From Paenarthrobacter aurescens TC1 (GTDB taxonomy: Bacteria; Actinomycetota; Actinomycetes; Actinomycetales; Micrococcaceae): 64,000 bases of DNA. Below the pieces are notes generated by a model, which was not told the DNA's origin, searched no databases, and saw only the letters and a program-made list of their open reading frames with translations. Of the stretch, positions 1 through 7,865 are shown piece after piece. Location of the stretch: assembly GCA_000014925.1 (NCBI GenBank), contig CP000474.1, forward strand, positions 2,108,001 through 2,172,000, written 5' to 3'. Both the position numbers and the translations under genes were made by a program. Every line of letters starts with the position of its first letter. The stretch's first letter is position 1.

Positions 1-1
1 T

Positions 2-145
2 CAGGAAGTGGTCAGGACCCGGGTCAAAGCCGCGTTGCATGTGGTCAGCAGCGTTGTCCGCACCCCGTTCCTCCGGGATATCCGCGGCATCCAGGAAATT
101 CTTGAACAGATTGCCAGAGGCCTCATAGCTCCCACGACCCAGTGA
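2..145 (+). CDS. C-terminal fragment of an unidentified protein (cut by window edge)
   Basis: An open frame runs from the window edge to a TGA at 143-145 and gives about 47 residues ending in LIAPTTQ. The visible part looks helical and amphipathic (FLRDIRGIQEILEQIARGL), as at the C-terminus of many regulators, but I cannot assign a family. Third-position GC is high, like the neighbouring genes. It lies upstream of the MHS transporter in the same direction, separated by a promoter region, so it is probably a separate unit. Confidence 0.5.
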   Translation, partial: QEVVRTRVKAALHVVSSVVRTPFLRDIRGIQEILEQIARGLIAPTTQ

Positions 146-212
146 GGGGTGCGCGTCCTCAGGTCCACTGACTGTCTGGATTTTACGGCGGCATTCCATT
201 AGAAATGAGATC

Positions 213-241
213 TTGCGCACAAAGCATCTCAGTCATAAGAT
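213..241 (+). promoter_or_regulatory. Predicted promoter of the MHS transporter gene
   Basis: A -35-like TTGCGC at 213-218 and a -10-like TAAGAT at 236-241 are separated by exactly 17 nt and lie about 125 nt upstream of the transporter start. The -10 is contained in the right half of the putative MarR operator at 225-242, so regulator binding would occlude it. Inferred from sequence only. Confidence 0.45.
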
Positions 242-242
242 A
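225..242. promoter_or_regulatory. Putative MarR operator, site A
   Basis: CATCTCAGTCATAAGATA is an imperfect 7-4-7 inverted repeat. It matches site C (18573-18590, next to the marR gene) at 13 of 18 positions and has the same architecture as site B (7746-7763). Its right half coincides with the predicted -10 of the transporter promoter. Inferred to be the operator of the MarR protein at 18696-19253. Confidence 0.5.
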
Positions 243-367
243 ATGACTACTGAAGTAATCTGCATCACTTCACATCTCATTCTGAGACAGGTGCCTTAGG
301 CAGCCCTGATCACCAGGGTCCACGCATAGCGGGGCCGACTGTTCGCAAAATTACCTGGAGGCACAAT

Positions 368-1723
368 ATGAGTGCAGTGGTCGCACAACCATCGGGCGCG
401 AGTTCTCCGAGGAAGGTCGCCTTCGCGAGCCTCATCGGCACGACTATCGAGTGGTACGACTTCTTTATCTACAGCACCGCAGCGGTGCTCGTTTTTCACC
501 ACCTTTTCTTCCCTGGCTTCGACCCGACAACCGGGACGCTGCTTGCATTCTCGACCTTCGCGGCCGGCTTCGTCGCCCGTCCTATCGGGGCCATCGTCTT
601 CGGCCACTTCGGTGACAGGGCAGGCCGGAAGCCGATGATGGTCCTCACCATTTTGATCATGGGCATTGCCACTGTAGCTATTGGACTACTGCCCACATAC
701 GACTCGATTGGCGTGTTCGCCCCGATTCTGCTGGTCATACTGCGGCTGACCCAAGGATTCGCACTCGGGGGAGAGTGGGGTGGCGCAGTGCTGATGGCTA
801 CCGAACATTCCCCCGAAGGCAAACGAGGCTATTTCGGTAGCTGGCCGCAGGCAGGCGTTGCAGTCGGGCTGATCCTGGCCATGACCTTATACATACCCCT
901 GGAGTCTATGGCGGAGGAGGCCTTCATGGCCTGGGGCTGGAGGGTCCCTTTCCTGCTCAGCGCGGTACTGGTTATCACTGGCCTTGTTATTCGTGTGAAG
1001 GTCGCGGAAAGCCCGGAGTTCGATCGCGTCAAGGCTGACCACGGCGTTGTGCGTCTGCCTGTAGTCGAGGTGCTTCGGACACACCCCAAGCAAGTGTTTC
1101 TTGTAGCCGGCGCAAGTCTGGCACCGGGAATCTTCTTCTACCTGATCACCGTGTACAACTTTGTTTACGCAGGGAGGTCCGGAGATCTGGATTCGACGGC
1201 GATGTTGGTCCTGGTGATCGTCACCTCCGCGATTGGCTTCGTGGTTACCCCGATCGCCGGTGCGCTCTCAGATAAATTCGGCGGGCAACGGGTGTACTTG
1301 TGGGGTCTTGCGCTCATCGTCGTGGTTGCGTTCCCGCTGTACTTTGCCCTTGATGGGGGCACTTATGGCCTCATCGCCGTGTGCTACGTTGCGGCAACGG
1401 TGGCCGTATATATCCCATGGGCACTCTCGCCGGCATACTTCTCCACCGCCTTTGACGCAAAGGTCCGCTACAGCGGACTGTTCTTGGCTACGACGCTCGG
1501 CAATCTCTTCGGCAGCGCCATTGCGCCCCTTATTGCCGGTGCCCTGTTTGCTGCAACAAGTGCATCTGTCTCAACTTCGCTTTACGTCTTCGTTGCCGGA
1601 ACGGTGTCCATAACGTGCGCTGTTTTGCTCGGACGGGTCATCCGGAAGAAGGCATCGCGGGCTGGGGGACGCAGCGATGCGACCGGGGTTGATGAGGTCC
1701 CCGCATCCACGTATTCGGAGTGA
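368..1723 (+). CDS. MFS transporter, metabolite:H+ symporter (MHS) family
   Basis: This 451-residue inner-membrane protein probably imports an organic acid with protons and is the likely uptake step for the catabolic island that follows. The MHS signature GTTIEWYDFFIY is at about residues 24-35, the loop GDRAGRKPM at 82-90 and LGGEWGGAVLMATEHSP at 134-150, as in shikimate, alpha-ketoglutarate and aromatic-acid permeases. Length and the roughly 12 hydrophobic segments are normal for the family. The start has a GGAGG ribosome site 7 nt upstream. A promoter and MarR-like operator precede it. The substrate cannot be read from sequence; a carboxylated aromatic or heterocycle is inferred from the neighbours. 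Confidence 0.9.
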   Translation: MSAVVAQPSGASSPRKVAFASLIGTTIEWYDFFIYSTAAVLVFHHLFFPGFDPTTGTLLAFSTFAAGFVARPIGAIVFGHFGDRAGRKPMMVLTILIMGIATVAIGLLPTYDSIGVFAPILLVILRLTQGFALGGEWGGAVLMATEHSPEGKRGYFGSWPQAGVAVGLILAMTLYIPLESMAEEAFMAWGWRVPFLLSAVLVITGLVIRVKVAESPEFDRVKADHGVVRLPVVEVLRTHPKQVFLVAGASLAPGIFFYLITVYNFVYAGRSGDLDSTAMLVLVIVTSAIGFVVTPIAGALSDKFGGQRVYLWGLALIVVVAFPLYFALDGGTYGLIAVCYVAATVAVYIPWALSPAYFSTAFDAKVRYSGLFLATTLGNLFGSAIAPLIAGALFAATSASVSTSLYVFVAGTVSITCAVLLGRVIRKKASRAGGRSDATGVDEVPASTYSE

Positions 1724-1765
1724 GTTCTCACAAAGCAATCCTCAGCAGGAACGGCTCGTCTTGAC

Positions 1766-1799
1766 CAGTAACCGATGACAGGCCAGTCACCGATGACAG
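1766..1799. repeat. Two-copy 16-nt tandem repeat
   Basis: CAGTAACCGATGACAG (1766-1781) and CAGTCACCGATGACAG (1784-1799) differ at one base and have an 18-nt period. They lie between the transporter gene and the TauD pseudogene. They may be a slippage duplication or a paired protein-binding site; nothing else supports a function. Confidence 0.6.
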
Positions 1800-1841
1800 A
1801 GACGGGCGCCATATCAAACGCAACCATAGGAAGGAACTACC

Positions 1842-2695
1842 ATGAGCGGCAACGAACAACAGTTCAAAACATTCACCCTGGAACGAGCAACACCCACTAT
1901 CGGGGCGTACATCCATGGACTGGATCTACGTGAAGAGATCACCCCGGATGCCGGACGGAACTACGGGAAGCTTTCCTTGAACACCAAGTACTGTTTCTCC
2001 GCGATCAGCACATCACGCCGGATGATCAAATCGAATTCGCCAAGGTTTTCGGCGACCCCCAGGAAGTAAGCGCATTCTTCCCTTCCCTGCCCGAATATCC
2101 GCACATTGAGGTGCTGGAGTCGCGTGGCCGGGCTGCGGGGACCGATGTCTGGCACTCGGACTTGACCTGGCAGGCTACGCCGAATTCCGCTACTTGCCTT
2201 CACGCACAGGAAATTCCGCCTTGCGGCGGAGATACGCTCTGGGCGAGTATGACCGCCGCGTATGACGCTCTGCCGGAGAACGTGAAAAGCGTCATCGACG
2301 GTCTTGAGGGAGTGCACGACTGGGAAAAGGAGCTCACGGGAGTTGTCCGCCAGGGGCCCGACGGCGACGCGCGCTACGAGGATACCCGGCGGAAGTATCC
2401 ACCCATGACGCACCCAGTTGTGCGTAAGCATCCGGAAACCGGCCGCAAGCTTGTTTACGTCAATGCGTTGTTCACCACCCGGCTTACGGGTATTTCCACC
2501 CAGCTGGGGGATTCGCTGAGAAACATGCTCACCGACCTCGCCAGGACCCCGGAATACCAGGTTCGTTTCCGCTGGGAACCGAACTCCTTGGTGATCTGGG
2601 ACAACCGATCCACCCAACATTATGCGGTGGGGGACTACCACCCGCACTACCGGCTGATGCACCGGGTCACCCTGAAGGGCGACCGCCCGGCGTAG
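1842..2695 (+). pseudogene. TauD/TfdA-family 2-oxoglutarate dioxygenase, frameshifted
   Basis: Fe(II)/2-oxoglutarate dioxygenases of this family hydroxylate sulfonates, aryloxyacids and similar carboxylates. The reading frame from ATG 1842 (GGAAGG ribosome site) encodes a normal N-terminus to about residue 39 (TPDAGR), then shifts. The other frame continues with ELREAFLEHQVLFLRDQ, a conserved TauD stretch, to the stop at 2693-2695. Restoring one G at 1957-1959 (CGGAA to CGGGAA) gives one 284-residue protein with HSD (about H105, D107), a distal His (about H260) and the C-terminal Arg. All active-site residues are therefore present and only one base is lost. A recent inactivation or a sequencing error are both possible. 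Confidence 0.85.
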
Positions 2696-2763
2696 AAGTT
2701 GGTGCGGCCATGCCGGGTGGCCTGTTGCGGGTCGCCCGGCTGGTTGATATGGAACTCACGTTT

Positions 2764-2787
2764 TGTCACGGCGAGGATGCCGTGACA
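2764..2787. other. Small hairpin between TauD pseudogene and molybdenum hydroxylase operon
   Basis: TGTCACGGC (2764-2772) pairs perfectly with GCCGTGACA (2779-2787) around a 6-nt loop. There is no T-tract, so it is a weak terminator at best. It could be an operator or an mRNA processing structure just upstream of the CoxM-like gene. Confidence 0.4.
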
Positions 2788-2824
2788 GAAGCCCTACCGG
2801 GCGAAAGCGAAAGAAGGCTGACCA

Positions 2825-3694
2825 ATGCGAGGCCAGAAATTAGGGGCGGGGCTGATAGCCCAGAGCCAGTCCGCCCTTCCACCATTTATTTTGCATCGGC
2901 CTACTTCGCTCGGAGAAGCTGTGGCTCTAACCAGGCAGCATCCAGAAGCTGTGATTGCGGCGGGTTGTTCGGATCTGGTGGCTCAATTTCGTGAGGGATT
3001 GGAGCCGGAAGTTCTGATTTCCGTGCAACGAATCAAGGAATTGCGGGCAATTTCGAATAATGCCGGGGTTCTGAGCATTGGCTCTTCGGTGAGCCACGCT
3101 GAAGGCAGCAGAAGCCCGGACATACTATCCACGGTCCCTGCCCTGGCGGCAGCTTGGGGATCAATTGCCACAGTTCGAATCCGCTATCGCGGCACCCTCG
3201 GGGGCAATCTCCTTTCGCGTCGATATCGATACGAAATGCCTGTCATTCTGTCGGCCTTGGGTGGGCAGATGCAGTTTCATGGCGGCGACATTACAACCCT
3301 GCCCGTGTCGTCACTCTGGGACCGGACACTTGGCAATGTAGGTATTCTGACCGCCGTCACGGTCGACACTGCCTCCCTGCTGTGGTTCGGCTACGAGCGC
3401 TCGATGCGCCCGCTCAGCACCGTGTCCCTCGCGGTGCGAAAGAACGCGGTGGCTGGCCTCACCGTTTCTGCCGTGTGTGGCAGTGAATACCGGCGGCCTT
3501 TTGTCCTCTCACATGCTTCCGAGGCCACTGACATCACCGAGCTCGACCCGGTTGCTGTGGGCGAGGTTGTGGCGGCTCAGCTTCCGGATGAGGCGGGCGA
3601 CTACACGGGGTCCATCGACTACCGCCGACACCTGGTGGGGGTTCTCTGCCGCAGTCTTCTTGCCGAAGCAACCGGTAACCAAAGGAAAGGATAG
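2825..3694 (+). CDS. Molybdenum hydroxylase FAD subunit (CoxM/NdhF-like)
   Basis: The medium, FAD-binding subunit of a three-subunit molybdenum hydroxylase passes electrons from the iron-sulfur subunit to an acceptor. It has 289 residues, normal for the family. The N-terminal HRPTSLGEAVALTRQHPEA resembles the family start, and the FAD-contacting segments AAGCSDLVAQFREG (about residues 45-58) and RYRGTLGGNLLS (about 120-131) replace the more usual GGTDL and RNxGTxGGN. The stretch after GGNLLS (RRYRYEMPVILSALGG) is a divergent form of the usual AHADPAAD segment. The start has AGAAGG upstream. It is the first gene of the coxM-coxS-coxL-xdhC order, with 6 nt to the next gene. Confidence 0.88.
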   Translation: MRGQKLGAGLIAQSQSALPPFILHRPTSLGEAVALTRQHPEAVIAAGCSDLVAQFREGLEPEVLISVQRIKELRAISNNAGVLSIGSSVSHAEGSRSPDILSTVPALAAAWGSIATVRIRYRGTLGGNLLSRRYRYEMPVILSALGGQMQFHGGDITTLPVSSLWDRTLGNVGILTAVTVDTASLLWFGYERSMRPLSTVSLAVRKNAVAGLTVSAVCGSEYRRPFVLSHASEATDITELDPVAVGEVVAAQLPDEAGDYTGSIDYRRHLVGVLCRSLLAEATGNQRKG

Positions 3695-3700
3695 CCAGCC

Positions 3701-4234
3701 ATGAGCCTTGAATCACCGGAATCAAGCCAGGAAACCTTCACCCACAAGGTTGAATTTGAGCTGAATGGAAGCCCGGAAAGGCGTTCTGTTCCCACGAGTA
3801 CTACGGTCTTGGATTTGCTGCGCAACAGTTGCGGTAAGCAAGGGGTCCGTGCGTCGTGTGAGCGAAGTGTCTGCGGCGCCTGCACTGTTTTGGTTGACGA
3901 CCTTCCTGTGGCTGCGTGTTCCACGTTCGCCTTCGACATTGACGGTGCGCGTGTTGAAACGGTTGAGGGCTTGGCTGCCCAAGACGGCACTTTGAGTGCC
4001 CAGCAGCAGGCATTCAGCGAATGCGGCGGCTTCCAATGCGGCTTCTGCACCTCCGGCATGCTGATGGTGACCACAGCGCTGCTGCGGCAAAATCCGCAAC
4101 CGAACCGGGAAGAGATCCGGGACTGGATAAGTTCGAACACTTGCCGGTGCACGGGTTACGAGATGATCCTGGAATCCGTGGAGCGTGCTGCAGAGCTGGC
4201 TCGGGCCAAGCAGCAGGATCAGGCATCCGAATGA
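3701..4234 (+). CDS. Molybdenum hydroxylase [2Fe-2S] subunit (CoxS/XdhA-like)
   Basis: The small subunit carries two [2Fe-2S] clusters that relay electrons from the molybdenum centre to FAD. In 177 residues it has a plant-ferredoxin-type set, C53-x4-C58-x2-C61-x11-C73, and the second helical-domain set, C113-x2-C116 with C148-x-C150 (CRCTGYEMI). The family is usually 150-170 residues; the roughly 15 extra N-terminal residues are variable. It overlaps the large-subunit start by 4 nt (ATGA), which suggests translational coupling and equal stoichiometry. Confidence 0.93.
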   Translation: MSLESPESSQETFTHKVEFELNGSPERRSVPTSTTVLDLLRNSCGKQGVRASCERSVCGACTVLVDDLPVAACSTFAFDIDGARVETVEGLAAQDGTLSAQQQAFSECGGFQCGFCTSGMLMVTTALLRQNPQPNREEIRDWISSNTCRCTGYEMILESVERAAELARAKQQDQASE

Positions 4235-6570
4235 ACGGGATCGTCATTCCTTCCACGCCGCACGATTCGCCGATCGTCGGACGCGACCGCCCGCGCCTGG
4301 ACAGCACCGCCAAAGTCACCGGGCGCGCCATCTACACAGTGGACATCGAGAAGGCCGGGATGCTTCACGCGAAGGTCCTGCGGAGCCCTCATGCGCACGC
4401 ACGGATTCTCAGCATCGATGCTTCGGCCGCCCGCTCCCTGGCAGGAGTCACTGCCGTGGTCACCCGCGAGGAAATCCATGGATTGCATTCATACGGTACC
4501 TACGTCAAAGACCAGCCGATTGTTGCCACGGACGCGGTCCGCTACGTTGGCGACGTCGTCGCTGCAGTGGCCGCGGTGGACGAACGCACCGCTTTCGCGG
4601 CACTGGATTTGATCCGTGTTGAGTACGAGCAACTACCGGCTGTCTTTGATGTAAGAGCTGCGATGGAGTCCTCCGCACCTGCCATTTTTCCCGACCAGCC
4701 CTTCGCCGCCTATCCCGAGTACGGCGATGGGGCCTCGGGGGCGGCACACACTGCCCACAACGTGAGCTACGAATTCCGCTACGTAACGGGAGAGGAGAGC
4801 GTCTGGGCGGATTGCGACTTCATCTTCGAGGACACCTTTACCTTCTCCCGCATGAACCACATGCACCTTGAGCCCTTTGCCACGGTTGCCGAGGCGACAG
4901 CGAACCAAATCGAAGTGTGGACCTCGACTCAAAGCCCTTTCCCGATGCGCAAGGAACTGGCGAGGGTTTTTGGGCTGCCTGAAAACGACATCCGGGTCAA
5001 CGTCCCGCTCTTGGGCGGCGGCTTTGGTGCCAAGAACGGCCCAAAAACGGAGGCGATCGCCATCCGGCTCTCGCAGTTGTCTGCTGGGCGGCCGGTGCGT
5101 TACTGCATGAGCACAGAAGAAGTCTTCCTGACACTGAGCCAGCATGACGCCGTCCTCACGGTCAAATCCGGGCTCAAGGCAGACGGTGAGTTCATGGCGC
5201 GCCAGTCGCGGGTGCTGCTTAACGGTGGGGCTTACGCGGATGCCAGTCCGCTGGTGGCAGAGAAAGCGGGGTATCGGATGCCCGGGGCCTACCGCTGGAA
5301 ACGGATTGATTCCCTCTGCCAAGCAGTGATCACCAACACCGTCCCGGCCGGCGCTTACCGTGGTTTCGGCGCAACCCAAGCCACTTGGGCCAGTGAGCGC
5401 CAAGTTGACCTGATCGCCGAGCGGCTGGGTTTCGATCCCCTGGAGCTTCGACTAAAGAACGCCAAGGAGTTGGGGGAGGAGTTCGTACCAGGAGAAACGC
5501 CCATCGATTCGGACCTCAAGCATGGCCTGAACCTGGTTGCGGACGCCATCGGTTATCGCGACGGCACGCGCTCAAGTAATCGGGGCATGGGAGTGGCCAT
5601 CGGCATCAAAGATGGTGGTGGCGTCAACAAGCCTGCCCAGGCCCGGGTGAAGGTGACCACCAACGGCGACGTGATCCTGAATTGCGCCCTGGTGGAAATG
5701 GGGCAAGGCGGTCATTCGGCGCTGTGCCAGATCGTGGCGGAGACGCTTGGATGCGATCCGAAGCGGGTGAAGTATGCCGCTATCGACACCGACAACACCC
5801 CCTTCGACCAAGGCACCAACGCCTCGTCCGGAATCGCGGTCATGGGTCATGCCGTGCTGCAGGCTGCAGAGCGGGTGAAGTGTTCCGTTCTGGATACGGC
5901 GGCCGAGTACCTGATGCTGGACCGGCAGTCGATCCGTTTGGACAACTGGCGCATCGTCGATGCTGAAGGCATCACCTATGAGCTCCCGGCGCTGATTATG
6001 GACAGATTCGGCGGAACGGGATTCGAGTTCACGGCGGACGGCTACTACAAGGCCCGTAATTCCAGCAGCGCACCCCTGGAAGCACCCTGCATTTTTTGGG
6101 AGATCGGTTGGGCAGCTGCCGAAGTGGAGGTTGATCCGGAAACCGGCCGGGTGGAGATTTTGCAGCTGGTGGTCAGTGGAGACGCCGGCAAGGTGGTGAA
6201 CAAGCTGGGTTGCCGCGGCCAGGACGAGGGCGCCGCGGTCTTCGGATTGGCCCAGGCACTCTTCGAGGAACTGCGGTACGACGACGGCGAGCTGCTTAAC
6301 GGTGAGGCGCTCCTCTACCGGGTGCCGCTGGCTGAGGACATTCCCCGGCGCTTTTCTTCCATCACCCAGGAACAGGGCCATGGGGCCGGACCTTTTGGGA
6401 CCAAAGGGATGGGCGAGGGTGGCATGCTTCCCATTGCGCCAGCGATTGCCCAGGCCATCGCTGATGCCACCGGGGCGCAGCTCACGTCGTTGCCCATGAC
6501 ACCTGAACGGGTCTACAACGGCATCCGCGCTGCACGTTTGCGCCAAGACGGGGCTGATGGAAATGCGTGA
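4231..6570 (+). CDS. Molybdenum hydroxylase large subunit (CoxL/nicotinate dehydrogenase-like)
   Basis: The 779-residue catalytic subunit binds the molybdopterin cytosine dinucleotide cofactor and hydroxylates a substrate carbon with water, commonly next to a ring nitrogen or at an aldehyde. Visible are the N-terminal KVTGRAIYTVDI domain start, the cofactor loop GGGFGAKNG, AYRGFGATQATWASERQ, VEMGQGGHS and the GTKGMGEGG motif whose Glu (about E729) is the catalytic base of the family. I chose ATG 4231 because it overlaps the coxS stop as ATGA; the open frame extends upstream to 4021, but that part lies inside coxS. The substrate is unknown. The aldehyde oxidase/CO dehydrogenase subgroup is excluded only weakly; CODH would need the AYXCSFR loop, which is absent. 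Confidence 0.92.
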   Translation: MNGIVIPSTPHDSPIVGRDRPRLDSTAKVTGRAIYTVDIEKAGMLHAKVLRSPHAHARILSIDASAARSLAGVTAVVTREEIHGLHSYGTYVKDQPIVATDAVRYVGDVVAAVAAVDERTAFAALDLIRVEYEQLPAVFDVRAAMESSAPAIFPDQPFAAYPEYGDGASGAAHTAHNVSYEFRYVTGEESVWADCDFIFEDTFTFSRMNHMHLEPFATVAEATANQIEVWTSTQSPFPMRKELARVFGLPENDIRVNVPLLGGGFGAKNGPKTEAIAIRLSQLSAGRPVRYCMSTEEVFLTLSQHDAVLTVKSGLKADGEFMARQSRVLLNGGAYADASPLVAEKAGYRMPGAYRWKRIDSLCQAVITNTVPAGAYRGFGATQATWASERQVDLIAERLGFDPLELRLKNAKELGEEFVPGETPIDSDLKHGLNLVADAIGYRDGTRSSNRGMGVAIGIKDGGGVNKPAQARVKVTTNGDVILNCALVEMGQGGHSALCQIVAETLGCDPKRVKYAAIDTDNTPFDQGTNASSGIAVMGHAVLQAAERVKCSVLDTAAEYLMLDRQSIRLDNWRIVDAEGITYELPALIMDRFGGTGFEFTADGYYKARNSSSAPLEAPCIFWEIGWAAAEVEVDPETGRVEILQLVVSGDAGKVVNKLGCRGQDEGAAVFGLAQALFEELRYDDGELLNGEALLYRVPLAEDIPRRFSSITQEQGHGAGPFGTKGMGEGGMLPIAPAIAQAIADATGAQLTSLPMTPERVYNGIRAARLRQDGADGNA

Positions 6571-7717
6571 GGTGATGGAGACGCTGGAGAAATCATTGCC
6601 GGGCGATCAACATGTCGCTTTGGCCACTGTGGTCCGCACGGAGGGCTCCGCGCCACGGGCAGTCGGAACGTCCATGCTTGTCACTGAAGACGGATCGCCG
6701 GTCGGTTCCGTTTCGGGTGGATGCATTGAGGCAAGTGTGATCGAAGCAGCAGCCGGGGTCCTCGCCAGCGGGGTCCCGGAGCTTCACCGATTTGGCATTT
6801 CAGATGACGACGGTTTCGGCATCGGGCTGACGTGCGGTGGCAGTGTTGAGATTTTCATCCAAAAGTACGCTCCGGCCTCCTGCCCACAATTTGCTTCACT
6901 GCAGAGGGCGCTGAACGAAAATCTGCCCTGCGCCATGGTCACCATCTTCGACGGCGGGCCCGAGCTGGTGGGTCGATCCGAACTGGTGCTGCAAACTGCG
7001 GATATTGAAGAGCTGTTTGAAGGTTCCGTACTGGCTCCCGATGCCGTCCGCGCCGCCGGGGTTGCAGTCCGGGAGGCAATAGCCTCCGGAAGCACGACGT
7101 CGGTCACCCTCCTGGCGGATGCCGGTACCGTAAAGCCGCTGTCCTTGCTCATCGATGTCCACCGTCCTGCCCGAAGGCTGCTGATCTTCGGGGCCATCGA
7201 TTTCTCCGCCTCGCTGGCCCAGTTGGGGGCTTTCCTTGGCTTTCACATCACTGTTTGCGATGCCCGTGCTGTCTTCGCAACGGCCGAGCGGATTCCCTCA
7301 GCCCATGAGATCGTGATCGATCAACCGGCAGGCTACCTGCAGAAAGAAATCGCTCTGGGAAGGCTCGCCCCGGATGCCGCGATCTGTGTGTTGACCCATG
7401 ATGCCAAGTTCGATGTTCCGGTCCTTGATGTAGCTCTAAGACACGGTTTTGCGTACATCGGCGCGATGGGCTCACGCCGGACTGCCTGTGACCGCCGGGA
7501 GCGGCTGATTGGCTTGGGCCACACCGATCGGTCGGTGGCACCTCTCCGCTCGCCCATCGGCTTGGGCCTTTCTGCTTCCACGCCCGCCGAAACCGCAGTT
7601 TCCATCATGGCGGAGATCATCGCTGCCAAAAACCAAAGCTCAGGCCTGCCCTTGGCACACACCAGCGAGCCGATCCACAGAGGTGCGCTGGAGCACAAAG
7701 GTTCAAAACCCAATTAA
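6557..7717 (+). CDS. XdhC/CoxI-family molybdenum cofactor insertion protein
   Basis: XdhC proteins bind and protect the molybdenum cofactor, help its sulfuration and deliver it to the apo-hydroxylase. This 386-residue protein has the N-terminal XdhC/CoxI domain (VVRTEGSAPRAVGTSMLV and GSVSGGCIEASVIEAA, about residues 23-65) and a C-terminal Rossmann-like domain ending in YIGAMGSRRTACDRRERL and a STPAETAVSIMAEIIA helix. It overlaps the large-subunit gene by 14 nt, so it is co-translated with its client. A second ATG at 6563 is an equally possible start. Confidence 0.9.
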   Translation: MEMREVMETLEKSLPGDQHVALATVVRTEGSAPRAVGTSMLVTEDGSPVGSVSGGCIEASVIEAAAGVLASGVPELHRFGISDDDGFGIGLTCGGSVEIFIQKYAPASCPQFASLQRALNENLPCAMVTIFDGGPELVGRSELVLQTADIEELFEGSVLAPDAVRAAGVAVREAIASGSTTSVTLLADAGTVKPLSLLIDVHRPARRLLIFGAIDFSASLAQLGAFLGFHITVCDARAVFATAERIPSAHEIVIDQPAGYLQKEIALGRLAPDAAICVLTHDAKFDVPVLDVALRHGFAYIGAMGSRRTACDRRERLIGLGHTDRSVAPLRSPIGLGLSASTPAETAVSIMAEIIAAKNQSSGLPLAHTSEPIHRGALEHKGSKPN

Positions 7718-7734
7718 CTTTGAACCTAAATATC

Positions 7735-7763
7735 TTGACAGAAAGTATCTTACTACTGATATT
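7735..7763 (+). promoter_or_regulatory. Predicted promoter and MarR operator (site B) of the aldehyde dehydrogenase operon
   Basis: TTGACA (7735-7740) and GATATT (7758-7763) are spaced by 17 nt, a near-consensus sigma-70-type promoter about 100 nt upstream of the aldehyde dehydrogenase start. TATCTTACTACTGATATT (7746-7763) overlaps the -10 and is a 7-4-7 imperfect inverted repeat like sites A and C. A weaker similar sequence, TATCTTGACAGAAAGTAT (7731-7748), overlaps the -35. Regulation by the MarR protein is inferred. Confidence 0.55.
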
Positions 7764-7865
7764 GTTTTGGTATGACGTAGTTCACAGGATTGGCACTCGC
7801 CACACCTGGGCGGCACGCATGAATTCACGCCGTGGGAATGACAGAGAGATGAACGGAAGCCGAAA

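Noticed and set aside
1940..1990. Programmed ribosomal frameshift in the TauD gene
   Set aside because: There is no slippery heptamer, downstream structure or known precedent in TauD; a single deleted G in CGGAA explains the shift simply.
4021..4230. Upstream extension of the CoxL-like reading frame
   Set aside because: It lies within the coxS gene; the ATGA overlap at 4231 is the expected start, and the homologous N-terminus begins there.
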